Assembly (NCBI RefSeq): GCF_030272615.1
Contig: NC_081414.1
Coordinates: 337,818,502-337,882,501, forward strand
Direction: 5' to 3'
DNA from: Cryptomeria japonica
Taxonomy: Eukaryota > Streptophyta > Pinopsida > Cupressales > Cupressaceae
Length of the DNA stretch: 64,000 nucleotides
Shown here: positions 44,578-56,908 of the stretch, in pieces
How positions within the stretch are numbered: position 1 is the first letter of the stretch
How the letters are laid out: each line of letters starts with the position of its first letter
The notes under the pieces: generated by a model
What the model saw: the letters and a program-made list of their open reading frames with translations, nothing else
What the model was told of the DNA's origin: nothing
Databases searched by the model: none
Made by a program: the position numbers and the translations under genes

Positions 44578-45635
44578 CTTAGGTTCCTAAGATGTGATTT
44601 TAGGAATGAATTGGCTGTGGAAACACAGGGCCAAAGCAAATTGTTTTTTCCAAGATTGTGGAATGTTTGGATGACATTGGAAAGAAGGTGTACCTTCAAG
44701 GAAATTAATATGAAGTCAAAGTGCAGCAAATCTCTACCATGCAGTTGATTCGAAGTAATAGAAAGGGGTGTCAAGTGTTTGCAATATAAATGGAAGAAGT
44801 TGGGGAACCCAAAGAGGTTTATCATGATGACATGATGATGTATGAGATGTACTCACACAATGGGAATGAGTTTAAGGAAGTCAATAAAATGAAAGAATCC
44901 TTCGCTGAAAAATATCCTTACCTCCGGGATTATCAAGTTGTATTTCTTGAAGAGTTACGAGGAATGCCACCAAAGAGAGTTTGATTTTCCATTGACTTGG
45001 TGCCAAGGGTTGAACCTGTATCCAAAATTCCTTATCGCATGACAACCGTTGAGCTTATGGATTTAAAGGCACAGTTGCAAGAGCTTATCAGTAAAGGATT
45101 GATTCAACCCAGTGTATCGCCTTGGGGAGCTCCAGTGATATTTGTAAGAAGGATGGAACTCTGCACCTATGTATAGATTATCGAATGCTAAATAAGGTCA
45201 CCATAAGGAACAAGTAACCCTTACCCTAAATTAATGACCTATATTGATCAAATGCATGGAGCGATAGTATTCTACAAAATTGATTTGCAGCCAGGTTATC
45301 ATCAACTTAGATTGAAAGAAGAAGACATACATTAAACAGCTTTTAGAACCTGGTATGGGCACTACGAGTTTACAATTTTACTTTTCAGGCTCACCAATGC
45401 CCTAGCAGCATTTATTAATCTAATGAACAATGTGTTTAGGGACTGCCTAGACAAGTTTGTGTTAGTATTCTTTGACGACATTCCAATCTACTCTAAGAAC
45501 AAGGAGGAACACTTCCAACATCTCCAAATAGTTATGCAATGGCTTCAAGAACACAGGTTGTATGGGAAGTTATCTAAGTGCACCTTCTTCTAGAAGGAAG
45601 TAAAATGCTTAGGGCACATTATCTCTGCCAAGGGA
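44578..45635 (+). pseudogene. Gy-1 reverse transcriptase, first part
   Basis: Continuation of the gypsy pol after the GL-4 insertion. A LEELRGMPPKRV segment (about 44948-44983) precedes the RT core: [47 protein letters not shown] and VLVFFDDIPIYSKNKEEH, where the usual FIDD or YIDD catalytic motif reads FFDD. It stops at CLGHIISAKG (45635), where another solo LTR is inserted; the next codons continue at 49115. Several stops and one frame change (near 45150) show it is dead. Confidence 0.85.
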
Positions 45636-48600
45636 TGTTGTCCTCATTTTTGTTTTCAAAAATGAAGGACCATTACATGAAATTTTTGTGAAAAAATAAA
45701 AAAAAATTACTCTGTGGCACGCTTCCCGAGGCAAAATTTTGACTAATCCTTGGACTGGCTTAATCCTCAGTCCATCCTCGAACTACGTTTCGAATTTCAT
45801 CAAATTCTGGGTTCGTTTTCTATGTCTTTCCTTCAGTCGGGTTTTAAAACCCCAACTGCAGGTGGAGAATTTTCTTCAAACTGCAAGTTTTAATGATATT
45901 CATTGTTTTGGTCTTTGTAGGGGAATTTTTGACCAATTACATGTGCACTTTTATTTCAAATATGTTACTTGTAATTTATTTTAAATTTCCCCTTTGTTGT
46001 TTTTATCTTTTTATTGTTTTTTGGTCATTTTTAGTTAAAATAGGGATTTTTTGGCTCAACTGCAAGTAAACTTGCAGTTTGGTCAAAAAACCCCTATTTT
46101 AATGGTTTTCACATGTAATAGGGATTTTAAATCCCCATTACATATGTGCAAGTAAACTTGCAGTTTGGTGAAAAAACCCCTACTTTAATGGTTTTTGCAT
46201 GTAATAGGGATTTTAAATCCCCATTACATATGTGCAAGCAAGTATAACTTGTTGTAGGGATTTTATTTTCCATTTACAAGTATTTAAAACTTGTAGTTTG
46301 GTCCAAAAAACCCGATTTTGCCTTGTAAGTGAAAAAGTGACAATTTAAAACTTGCACTTTGGTCCAAAAAACCCGATTTTGCTTATAAAGTGCATTTTTG
46401 ACATTTTAAACTTGCTATTTGTCCAAAAAATCCCAATTTTGCCTAACATGTTGAAAAAGTGAAATTTTAAACTTGTCATATCCTCCAAAAAACCCGATTT
46501 TCATTGTTTCATACATTTTAAACTTGCTATTTGTTCCAAAAAACCCGAATTGCAAGGAAAAACATGTTTTTTGAAGATTTTTAGCAAATTTTTGTGGAGA
46601 TTTTTTGGGAGATAGAAGGCGTTTTGGATTCCTTCCTATTTCCATGCATTTTTAGACACCTTTCACGCCACATGGAGGTTAAGTTTGCTGGTTTTTAGGT
46701 TTATAACAGCAAACACGTTTTTGCTAAAAAACCACGTTTTTCTTCATTAAAAATGCCACGAATCAGCAATGTTATGAATCGTTTTGGCTTGGTATGCTAA
46801 GGTATTGAGGTTAGAAAGAGTCTTGGCCATTTTCCATGCCATTTCTCATGCATTTGCTGCCACGTTTTTCAGTTTTTGCCATTTTTTCAAAAACGTGGCT
46901 AGGGTTTTGGAATACGGTTAATTTCTTTTTAAGAGATATTCTTCTTTATTTCAAAGATTGATTATCTTTTGGAGAGGCATTTTCACATTGGAGCAAGGTA
47001 AGATTTATTTTCTTCTTGTTTTTTTTTTCTTGTTTTCTTTTTTTTTTCTTTCTAGTTGTAAATTTGTAAATGGTTGGTTCTTCCCCAAAAATCAGATTTT
47101 GTGAGAGAGATTTTCCCTTTTGTAAAGCAATTTTAGAATTGCATTGTTCTTCCCCATTTTCCCTCTTTACTTGTATTCGGGATTTTAAATTCCGATTACA
47201 AGTTGGATGAAAATCATTGTTCTTCCCTTACGGATAAAAGATTTAACCATCTTTTTTTTGAAATCCGGGTTGCAAGTTGAAAGTTCTTCCCATTTTTGCA
47301 TTGGCAAAGTTCCAAGTGATCTTCTTGAAATTCATTTTTACCTATCCGCTTCCAATTCCCTCATCCGTACATACCAATTCATCCACTCATTTCACACCTT
47401 CATTCATTTTCCCCATTTAAAGTCTACTTGCAGTCAGCCATCCAGAACCCGAAATTGGTCCAAAATGCACTCAAAAAACACTTGAAAATGAGTTTTAAAG
47501 GACCAATTACAAGTGCAAACTTGTAGTTACCCATTACACATATGAAGTTCCATGTTTGTTCCCACATTTGCAAGTTAATGCTCTTGTTTTTCCCACACAT
47601 GTAATGCAGCTTCCAAAACCCGAAATTCACTTGTGAGCCCATTTTCGCATCAATTTATCCCTTCCCTTGTCAGTCCGGTTTGCACACACGATCTACCAAA
47701 TCAATGGATTAAGGCATGGGCCTTATTTTGCAAGAAGATTTCAAGAATGAAGGATGATACAAAGAAGAGATACAACAACAATTCATGGTTGAGAGCATAG
47801 AATGCTTTCAAGACAAAGATGGTCATGACATGAAAAGAGGAAGGCAGCCCGTTCCCTCTTGAAAAGCTAGTATTACCCCAAGCAAGAAGACAAGGATGCA
47901 AGTTCCCGTTCCGGTTCAAGATGTCTTTACCAATCTAGAATACTTCAAGTTCTAGCATCCTGAAGCGACATGAAGATCATCACAGACAAAGGATGATGCA
48001 GTTAGAGTCGTGTCTTTAGACACATGGAATAGTTTTAGTTATGCATTTGTAATTTCGTTTTGACAAGTTACATGTAAAAGTATTTTTTTGTAAAATGCAA
48101 GTTACACATTACTTGCACTTTTGTAATTACATGTAAGACAACTACAAGTTGTGTCCGATTAGGACTGTAGTTGGAATAAGTCTTAGTTAGTTGGAGTAAC
48201 TCTTAGTTAGTTAATGAAGTCTCAGTTAGTTATTGAATGAGTCTTGGTGGTTGAGAGAATCTCTCAAGTTAGTTAGGATCCTCCCACCTTTTTCTCAAGG
48301 CTCCTCTTCTATAAATACTGGAGGAGTCTATTGTAATATTTATCTTTTGGAAAGCAAGCAAAAACTCTGCCAAATTTACAGCAAGAAGTCTTTGAGCTTA
48401 TGTATGTGAATTGAAGGTTTTGAAGAATAAGAAAGAAGGATTACTCAAGTTTTGAGTGTTTGAGCTACATGTTTGAGTTTGAATCTTTTTATTTCTTCTA
48501 TGCAAAGTGTTTCTAAAGGAGCTTAGTCCAATCTGATTTGAAGTCTTTGAGCTGCAAGTAGAGAAGATTAATTAAAATAGGAAACCCTCTTGAAGGAGCA

Positions 48601-49114
48601 GCAAGTCTTTGAGCTTGCGTCTATTCTTGAGGAAAAATTACTGTTTGATAAGAAATAGCAGCAAGTCTTTGAGCTTGCATTAGTTCTTGTCTTTGTGTTA
48701 AAAGAATAGATTATTTCAGTCTTTGAGCTGTTATCTTTTATTCGTTGTAAAATTTAGTATAACAAAGGGTAGATAGGACTTCCAATAGTCAAGTCTTTGA
48801 GCTTAATATTGCTGTCCCGTCCCGAAGGAAGTGACGGAAGTCTTTGCGCTTTCAGGGAACTTCATTTCCTTTCTCTCATTTCACTTGAAAGTAGTTACTG
48901 CTGTTCGTTTTCAATCGCTATCCTTTTCTATGAAGAGAAAAGGATATTGTCTTTCTTGAAGAAAGAAGAAAGATTGTTGTTCCATCCCATTTTATTTCAG
49001 TTTTAGTTAGATAGGGGGAGCCTTCCCTTAATTAGGAGAGTTTTTACTCGTGTGCTGTGGTTGAAACCACAATTTTGTATATTTCCCCCAAGTGTACAAA
49101 ATTTTCAACCAACA
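45636..49114 (+). mobile_element. Solo LTR of another family, 3,479 bp, perfect target duplication AGGGA
   Basis: It begins TGTTGTCCTC at 45636 and ends CAACCAACA at 49114, flanked by AGGGA (45631-45635 and 49115-49119). Removing it rejoins the Gy-1 RT reading frame (SAKG-IAVDP). Inside are a direct duplication of about 85 bp around GGGATTTTAAATCCCC (46050-46235), four to five copies of a CCAAAAAACCCGATTTT unit (46300-46555), a TATA box CTATAAATAC (48310-48319), and about seven copies of AGTCTTTGAGCT in the last 750 bp. No long ORF was found. Orientation is taken from the TATA box and is moderately certain. Confidence 0.88.
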
Positions 49115-49749
49115 AGGGAATAGCAGTAGATCCGGCAAAAATAAAGGCCATACTAGAATGGCCAGTTTTGAAAAAGGTTCAAGAGATGAGAAGTTTTATG
49201 GGATTGGTAGGTTTTTACAGAAAGTTTGTAATGAATTTTTCATGAATAGCTCCTCCTATCATCACACTTCAGAGGAAAGGAAAATGGTTTGAGTGGATGG
49301 AAAAAATTCCAAAAGCGTTTGAGTATTTGAAAGAGAAGGTAACTACAACATCAATTTTGAAAGTGTCAGATCCCAAAAGGACATTTTGTGGTTGAATGCA
49401 TCCAAAGAAGGGTTAGGTGGGGTTCTCATGCAAGATGGGCAAGAAATTGCATATGAGTCAATGAAGTTAAAAAACTGCAACCAGACTTATGCACCCCACA
49501 ATCTCAAGCTTGCAACTATTGTGCATGCTCTCTAGATGTGGAGACATTATTTGTTGGGAAAACCATTTGAACTCAGATCATATCATCAAGGGCTAAAATA
49601 TATATTTACCCAGCCTAATCTAAATGCTCATCAGAGAAAATGTTGGAGTTGATCTCCGACTATGATTTTGAAACCAACTACATCAAGGGTAAACAGAATG
49701 GAGTGGCAGACGATTTGAGTTGTCGGAGACACCTATCTTCTATGGTAAC
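49115..49749 (+). pseudogene. Gy-1 RT end and RNase H
   Basis: It resumes the frame as DPAKIKAILEWP, MRSFMGLVGFYRKFV, then a degenerate RNase H with GGVLMQDGQEIAYES, NQTYAPHNL, MWRHYLLGKPFELRS and YIKGKQNGVAD. Frameshifts and stops are numerous. It ends at 49749 where the Gy-2 LTR begins; its left flank GTAAC (49745-49749) should recur at the far end of Gy-2. Confidence 0.8.
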
Positions 49750-51601
49750 TGTTGTCATTTTATGACACCTTTGGTCCATCAGTGAGAACCAATCAGAGAT
49801 ATGTTCCATGGACCAGCGCTACCCCAGTTGATCAAGGACAAAACCAATGGAATCATGAAATGTTAAGTGTTGTCTTGTTAAGAGGCAGTTCAAAGCCTTT
49901 TCCTTCTTGAACCCGAAATCCCGGAACTTCGAGGTTCCAAGCCTTTTCCTTCTTGAACCCGAAATCCCGGAACTCCGAGGTTCCAAGCCTTTTCCTTCTT
50001 GAACCCAAAATCCCAAAACTCTGGGGGTTCCAATCCTTTTCCTTCTTGAACCCGAAATCCCAGAACTCCAAGCCTTTTCCTTCTTAAACCCAAAAACCCA
50101 AAACTTCGGGGCTCCAAGACTTTTCCTTCCCGAACCCAAAATCCCAAAACTCCGAGCTTCCAAGCCTTTTCCTTCTTGAAACCAAAATCCCAAAACTTCG
50201 GGGCTCCAAGACTTTTCCTTCTCGAACCCAAAATCCCAAAACTCCGAGGTTCCAAGCCTTTTCCTTCTTGAACTCAGAATCCCGAAATTTCGGGGTTCCA
50301 AGCCTTTTCCTTCTTGAACCCAAAATCCTGGAACCCTGGGGTTCCAAGCCTTTTCCTTCTTCAACCCGAAATCTCGAAACTTTGGGAGTTCCAATCCTTT
50401 TCCTTCTTGAACCCAAAATCCCAGAACTCAAGGGTTCCAAGCCTTTTCCTTCTTGAACCCGAAATCCCGAAACTTCAGAGTTCTCGAATCCTCTCCCCTT
50501 GCAGCAGGGTCCAACGTCCAAATTCTAACGACTTGCAACACTTTCAGATGATGTGATCAACACTCAAGGCTCTTAATGCTCCACCAACCCCTACGACTTC
50601 TCTACTTTCATTCATGGAGCTGCAAGAGCGCATTTAATGCTTTTTGCAGGATTGCCATCAGGTGGAGTCCAGGGCCATGCTTATTATGGTTACTTGATGG
50701 CCTTCAAGTCAAGTTTGCATGCTCTAACTTTGGAATGTCAAGCAATCCACCTTCTAGAAGTACTTTTCTACTTGGGATTGCCTTGTCAAGGTATGGTCAG
50801 GTTGCTTGCATGCACACCATGTCAAATTTGTGCACTTCCCTACCTTCCTTGACTAACATTCCTCTGTGCAAGCCAAGGTCAAGGCTTCCTCTCCTTGAAC
50901 ATTGGTCTCTTCTCTGCGACCAGTTTGCTATATATAGGTTGTTAAGCCTCTTTATAAGGGGTTCTCTCCCTGCTAGCTTGAGCTACTTTCTACTCTTTCA
51001 CTTCTCTTGAGGATTTGTATTTTTTCTTGCATTTCTGCAACTGTAAGTTTGATCATTGGCTTGAGAATCAATTGAAATCATTATTCTTGCCTCTATTCGA
51101 TTTATGCATGTTGTGTATGTATTCTTATCTTCATGATAAATGTATGTTTTGTGTCTTTCTCTCACGCATATGTTGTGTTAACTTGTTTTTGAGTGTTACT
51201 TGTGAGCATTTGTCTCCCCTTTGACATTCAACAAATTCTAACCTCGATACATGCGTTTGGGGTCATTCATGCAACTAAAGTTTGTGCATCTCTAGGGTAT
51301 TTCAATTGATTCTTTGTGTCATCTCAGGGTGGGGAGAGTAACATCTCTTATCTTTGTGCATCACCTCCTTTCATTTTAGCATTTCTTTCTTCCCTTTTCC
51401 TCTGAAGCTATTAGGATAGGTTTAGAAGTAGAATTTGGAGTGTTGAGTTGGTTGAACACCTGCACTTGGATTGAGAAGGAAGTTGGCCTTCTTCTGAGAT
51501 TCAAACCCTTTACATAAGGTCCCACACTTTAGGGTTGTTTCCATGTTTCACGAGGTTGTTGAGTTGATAGCTCAGCAAAGGTGCAAACTTTTGTGACAAC
51601 A
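49750..51601 (+). mobile_element. Gy-2 5' LTR, 1,852 bp
   Basis: It runs TGTTGTCATT to TTGTGACAACA and is followed within six bases by a primer site and then gag. It contains a ~43-bp tandem array (49889-50480) and a TATA box CTATATATAGG (50928-50938). A second LTR of the same family starts at 62225 with the same first bases, and a third, altered one lies at 30505-31699. It is inserted in the RNase H region of Gy-1. Confidence 0.88.
49889..50480 (+). repeat. ~43-bp tandem array in the Gy-2 LTR
   Basis: About 13-14 units carry GGTTCCAAGCC, TTTTCCTTCTTGAACCC and AAATCCC in order. The end of one unit and the start of the next often form a short palindrome, GGAAC-N5/6-GTTCC. The array lies upstream of the TATA box. 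It makes long but meaningless open frames on the minus strand because stops are rare in the unit. Confidence 0.88.
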
Positions 51602-51606
51602 ATTTC

Positions 51607-51624
51607 TGGCACACTCGGTGGGAC
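51607..51624 (+). other. Gy-2 primer-binding site
   Basis: TGGCACACTCGGTGGGAC lies five bases after the LTR end. It starts with TGG and resembles primer sites I recall from other plant gypsy elements; the tRNA was not determined. Confidence 0.7.
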
Positions 51625-51653
51625 AGACTTTCAACTTACATGCTAAGGATTCA

Positions 51654-53182
51654 ATGTTGTTCTTAGAATCGCAGCCTTTGGAGGCAATCATCATTCAAGC
51701 ACTTGACGACTCTGCTCACAGATCTAGTCTCTTGTCATGAACTGTTGCTGATTTCATGCCCAGAATTCATACAAGGCCATCTTCTAGAGGTAATTTCCAA
51801 TTTTTAGAGCTCCCATTTTCAAGTTCTAGAAAACAGAAAGGTAGACCTTCATTATCACCAATCAGGGGTGTTAAGATTGTAAGCATTCCATCACCCAAGT
51901 CTCGTTCTACTCCATTTACAAGACCATTGTAGTTTAGGGCTCCCACCACTTATATCAATAGACCATTGTTTCACATAGCCAAAAATCAGGTTTTTGTTAC
52001 CTTCAATGGGGGGAGTCCTCTCATTTTAGCCCAAAGAAATGATAAACCAGTGGCTGCATTAGCACATTCAAGACATTGCAAACATATGCTATGTACATAA
52101 TGTCACCGAGAATGATGTTGATGTTAGGCTCTTGGCCACTTCCTTGAAAGAAAAAGCCTTGCAGTGATATAGAGGGTTGTCGCTTAACTCCATTCACAAT
52201 TGGGACGAATTAGGGGAGAAGTTGTGTGACCATTTTGAAGACAAAAGTGATCACCTATCGCTTGTTAAACAACTAACTACAATCAAGAGGGCACCTCATG
52301 AATTCTTGGGAGACTTCAATTCAGATTCCAAAGACATGGAGTAGAATCCATGCTCTAGTAAAGCGATCTCCCAATCATGCCTTGTATTATCTAAGAGCTC
52401 TCAATAGTGATATAGCTGTCATGATACAATCAATGGGCGAAACCTCTCTACCAGATGCGTATGACATAGCCATAAGGGCAGAAAATTGTTTGATACAAGC
52501 TGGGAAGATAGCTCCAAGGCCGCCAATGCCTCTATTCCCAAAAGCTCCTACTCAACAGCCCACCTTTGTTCCTATCTCCATGGCGTCCACAAGCCATCCA
52601 TTCACATTCACTTCATCCTCAAATGAGCTCCACGAGGTCAAGACTTTATTGCAGAACTTTGGCAATAAGTTGGTGACACTAAGGAGGCAACAGGCTCAGC
52701 AAAGTAGGCCTTATCAAACACAAAATCAAAGTTACCAACAGAGTAGGCCACCTTTTCAAGGGCAAAATCAATGGAGTCAGGTCAATCCCTTACATAGTAT
52801 GAACCCTACAGCAGCAAATAACTCAAAGGCAATAGTTCCAATGCAGAACAATCTCGCCCAAGAGCAAGATTGGTGTCAACCATGCAATCAGCCACACAAT
52901 CAAAGTGCATGCCAAAATGGAGAGTTTGTACAAGCTCAAGTAGTGCAAAATGAGTCAACCACCTCCGGCCAGCAATATGATCCAAATCGGCCAAGTGTTG
53001 GCAATCAGGATCACATACAAGGAGATTCTACTTTCATCAAATGGCAAGAGGCAAAGTTCTGTGGTATAAACCAAACAAATGGTGATACTACGCTACAATA
53101 CACAAGGTCAAAAAGGAAAATGGTAGAAGGTGCCTCACCTTCAACATCAGCCCAAGCTTCAACGCCCAAAGTTGTTGTCTAG
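51654..53182 (+). pseudogene. gag: Gy-2 gag (Ty3/gypsy)
   Basis: The frame starts at ATG 51654 (MLFLESQPLEA) with early stops, then a capsid region including NWDELGEKLCDHF (about 52200-52240) and QLTTIKRAPHEF. After a frameshift near 52310 a 294-codon frame (52298-53182) carries the capsid end, a Gln-rich linker and a zinc knuckle WCQPCNQPHNQSAC (about 52872-52913), of spacing C-x2-C-x3-H-x4-C. It ends in a low-complexity Ser/Ala/Pro tail. The stops and frameshift make it a pseudogene. Confidence 0.8.
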
Positions 53183-53669
53183 GATACAAGTCAGAATACC
53201 ATTTAAAAGAGCAGGAGGCAAGAGGAGTCTCAAATCGCCCCAAGAACAAAGATAGACCTAATGAAGAAGGCCAATCTCAATGTCACGATGTGGGAGTCCC
53301 TTTCCATCCCATCTTAGAGAGATTTTCTTAAAAGGCATTGAAGGAAATCAACCAATCAAGTGATGAGGCAGCGGTCAACAAGAAGACAGTCTCCACCAGT
53401 TTGGTCCAGCCCGGAGACGAAGAAGATTCAAGCAAAATCAGTAAGCCTCTCCCCTTCTATCTCTCTTTAATCATAGGGGATAACTTAGTTCATAATTGCA
53501 TGATAGTAGCAGCTCAATCATGCCCTGGTTGCACTGTCTTACAAGACATATCAGTCATTGACCTCCCTACCTTCTTTGTCATCTGTCTCTCTACAAATTT
53601 CACCACCAAGATAGGTGGATACTTGTCTTTTGATTAGTCCCACATGCTATTTCGAACAAGGTATGGTAC
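53183..53669 (+). pseudogene. Gy-2 protease region
   Basis: A 99-codon frame (53338-53637) contains LPFYLSLIIGDNLVHNCMI, which matches the segment before the catalytic Asp in gypsy proteases of this type. The usual DSGA motif has degenerated to AAQSC, so the catalytic Asp is missing. It is followed by a stop and breaks off where solo GL-5 is inserted (target duplication GGTAC). Confidence 0.6.
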
Positions 53670-54346
53670 TGTTGACGTGTTTTTTAGGACGTCGTCTAAC
53701 ATAGCATAAAGTTAACAATGGTCACTTCACTCTCTCTTGATCAAAGTTTAACCGTATGCTAAGATTGCGGAAAGGTCAAACGGCTAACTCCAAGGTTCCT
53801 TCATGCAATGGACGTGACTCAGTTGGCGGATGTAGGGGCCTTACGTTTGGATCGTTCTTACACTTCTTTGTTGTGGTGTGGAACTTCATCATCAGATATG
53901 GCAATTTTGCGATGCTTCGCCAAGATCAACTACAACTCCACAAGAACCGGTGCAATCTTCTGAGGATGCTAAAGGATTTTCACATTGAGAAAGTGCATTT
54001 GAATACCCAACATGGCGCAATCCAAACGACTATTCACAACTGAACTTAGCATAAATTTGGGGGTTCAGGCTAACTTTGCACTGCATCTTATAATCAACAA
54101 GATGCAAAAAGTATGAACCATGGAAATTCATCAAACGCCATTACATTCTTCATTGAAATCAAAGCACTCTATCTAACAACTGAGAAAATAAAATTCCAAG
54201 TGAGGAAGGTGAAACCATGCAAGTTTTGAAACAATAACTTAAGTGGACACCATTAGAGAACAATGTTTCACTGTTATTATCTCAAAAACTTATCGCAACA
54301 ATTTCATACAAATTTCCCCCCCTTTCACAAATGAGGGGGGTCACCC

Positions 54347-54396
54347 CTTTATATAGGCCTCAGGCCATGATAACATGCAAACCCTAATTAGGGTTT
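54347..54396 (-). promoter_or_regulatory. GL-5 promoter: palindromic telo-box plus TATA
   Basis: AAACCCTAATTAGGGTTT (54379-54396) lies about 25 bp upstream, on the minus strand, of CCTATATAAAGGGG (about 54343-54356). The spacing is shorter than in GL-1, but the palindrome is identical. Confidence 0.62.
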
Positions 54397-55289
54397 CACC
54401 CTAGAAGATTCCCCACTCAAGATGCAACAAGGTGGGAATCAGCAATTAATAACCCATCATGCCCTTATACAATTAATTCAAAAGTACCCAAAATGGCATC
54501 CATTCATGCATTGAATGCACCCCCATTACATCAGATTTACCCAAAATACAACGAATAATCTTATGTAGGAATAAATGCCCATCATTCTCCACACGACAGC
54601 TACATGCAGCAGGAATCTATCACAAAATCATTAATACAACGGCTGCATGCAAAAAAAATTCTTTATGCATTCAACATGCATTGACCGGTCCACCACTTGC
54701 TCAAAATATTCCCATAATAAGTGCACCACCACGAAGCCATAAATGCACCATCATCTCCTGGATATGACAGCCTCAAGCAAAAGGAATCTCCAATTAATTC
54801 AATGTGTGCTGACTTAGCTGCCACTTGGCGAGAAACTCTTGGAGAGAGAAAACTTCAGGAGAGAGAATTTTACACTCTGGAAGCATTTTCTTGAAATTTT
54901 TGAACTTTCCTTGTGCTGAAAGAGATTTTCAATGATTTTTCAAAATCCTATTTTTTAGGGTTTTTCCACAAAATTAGGGTTTTGGTTGAGGAGAGAGAAA
55001 ATCCTCCTACGAATCCAAATCTACAAAAATTTTGAAAATCGAACGAGATTTGGTTTCCAAAAATGGATTTTTCTAAAAATTTCTTGAGGGGAATTTCTTG
55101 TTCTTCAATCCATCCTTAACCCTCAATTTTCCCTTTTGCCTTGGAAAACCTCCATCCTAGACTTGGGCGTGGATTTCACTGTGTCATGTAATTTCGTCAT
55201 TTCATCCTTAGCCATTTAACTTTGAAATCCTTCCTCTAGCATGAATGGAGTTTTGACTTGGAGGAGGAATTCATCAAATTTGAAGTTTT

Positions 55290-56145
55290 CCATGGCTGGC
55301 GTGATTTGGCGCCCTGGCACACTCATGGGCACATTTTGCATGTGGAGGAGGAATCCCACGCTTTCCTTGCTATCCATGCTTCCCTCTATTTGGCGCCCTA
55401 CTCATGTCTTAGGTGCTATTTACACTTAGGCAAGGAATTCACACCTTTTCTAGTCTCTCCATGAGCACTTCATCCTAGTGCCATATCTCATCCCTAGGCA
55501 TCGTTTTCACTTGGTGCTAGATTTCTTGTAATTTTCATGAATTCCAAAGACTCCTCATTTTGGCGCCCCACTTGACCTCTAGGAGCTCGATTGACTTGGT
55601 GATGAAATTTTGAAATTTCCATGAGCAACTTTTTCCAGCGCCCTGCCATTCTCCATGCTTGGTGGAATTCATCCACATTTTGATTTCTCCAAGACCCTTC
55701 TCGTTGAGCACTTTGATCATGGCTTGGGTGAAAAAACTCCATGAAGGATGAATTCATTGACTTAGGGGATTTTCCATGAGATGAGCATTTTAGCACCCAA
55801 ACCCACTTATGGGCGCTATTTCTTCACAGAGATGGAATTCCATCTTTTTCCTTCCTTCCATGAGGTAGTGAGGTTGGTGCCATCCTTCCTTCTAGGGGGC
55901 ATTTTGACTTGGGCAAGGAATTCATAACATCATTCATTTTCCATGACCACTTGACTTTGGCGCCCACCTGACCTTGGGTGGATTTTTGACTTGGTCGAGG
56001 ATTCATTGCATTTCTTGATTTCCACAAGCACCTTAATTTGCCGCCCTATCTCTTTCTTGGGCACTAGATTGGGGTGGAGATGGATTTTTCACATCTTTCA
56101 CGAATTCCAGGACTTGATGGATTTGGCGCCCTTTCTCTAGACTTT
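55290..56145 (-). repeat. GL-5 motif array (TTGGCGCCC)
   Basis: About eight to ten degenerate units of 80-100 bp contain TTGGCGCCC or a variant (AGCGCCC, GGGCGCTA), alternating with GGAATTC- and CCATGAG-type segments. GGCGCC is itself a palindrome. The array occupies the slot of the other GL arrays. Confidence 0.65.
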
Positions 56146-56908
56146 GGTGTGGATTTCACCTTGTCATGGAAATTCACTTTTCAACCTTCAAGACTTAGCC
56201 AACTTTGATGTCTTAGATTCGGGATGTCATATGTGCATTTGAAGTGATCTCCCAAACTTAGGACATTTTTTATCACTTTCCACTTCAGGAATGGACACTT
56301 AGCCACTTTTGATCGCTCTTGTCTGCGTTCTAACCTTCCGGATTTAGACAGATTCTTAAAGAATGCTCAGTCTTCATCATCTGCTTGCGGGGACCTGACA
56401 CAAATGAGCTTTCCAAAAATAGACTTTTCAAAATATCAGAGTTAGAGCCTAAAACAAGACGCAGGATGACTTACTATAAATAGAAACTTACTAAAAATAG
56501 TAAGTTTGATTTTTGGCAAAATGAAGACATTCTGGGATGCAGTAAAATCCCTAAAAAATAGGAACTTTCTAAAAGTTGCTCCGATTTCGCTCAAATTTTA
56601 CTGGGAAGTTCCTTGAAGGGTCCTGATTCCAATGCAACATTCAGTTTTCGAAAACCCTAAAAGGAAACCCCTAAAATCTAGGGCTGAAGGAAAAAAACCC
56701 TAAAATTGACAAAACGAGCCCTAGACTTAGCCAAAATTACTCAAACGAAAAGCAGGCTTGATCAAACTGACCCCACTCACTTGCAAACTCAGAGAGACCA
56801 ACGAGATTGCTGTTGCAAAACCCGAAAACCAAGACCGAAAGACCGAGAGGACCTAAAAAGTAGGGGGTCCCCATTTGCAATGGGGCGAGGTGTGAAAAGG
56901 TCACAACA

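Larger units (their letters stand above)
53670..56908 (-). mobile_element. GL-5, solo LTR of 3,239 bp without the long ORF
   Basis: It begins TGTTGACGTG at 53670 and ends GGTCACAACA at 56908, flanked by GGTAC (53665-53669 and 56909-56913). It has the family tail (ACTCCAAGGTTC), the telo-box promoter (54347-54396) and the terminal hairpin (CCCCATTTGCAATGGGG, about 56870-56886). The space between promoter and motif array (about 54400-55290) has no trace of the LTR ORF. A motif array based on TTGGCGCCC occupies about 55290-56145. The intact duplication shows that an ORF-less LTR was mobile. Confidence 0.88.

Noticed and set aside
49819-50521. Long minus-strand open frames with a repeating FGFKKEKAWN-type pattern
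   Set aside because: They arise from the ~43-bp array, which lacks stops in several frames at once. The same array is open in other frames and shows no start, conservation or domain.
55241-56027. Open frames in the GL-5 array resembling WRxGTLMGT or LGEIKMWMNS
   Set aside because: Derived from degenerate array units; no homologue in other GL copies.
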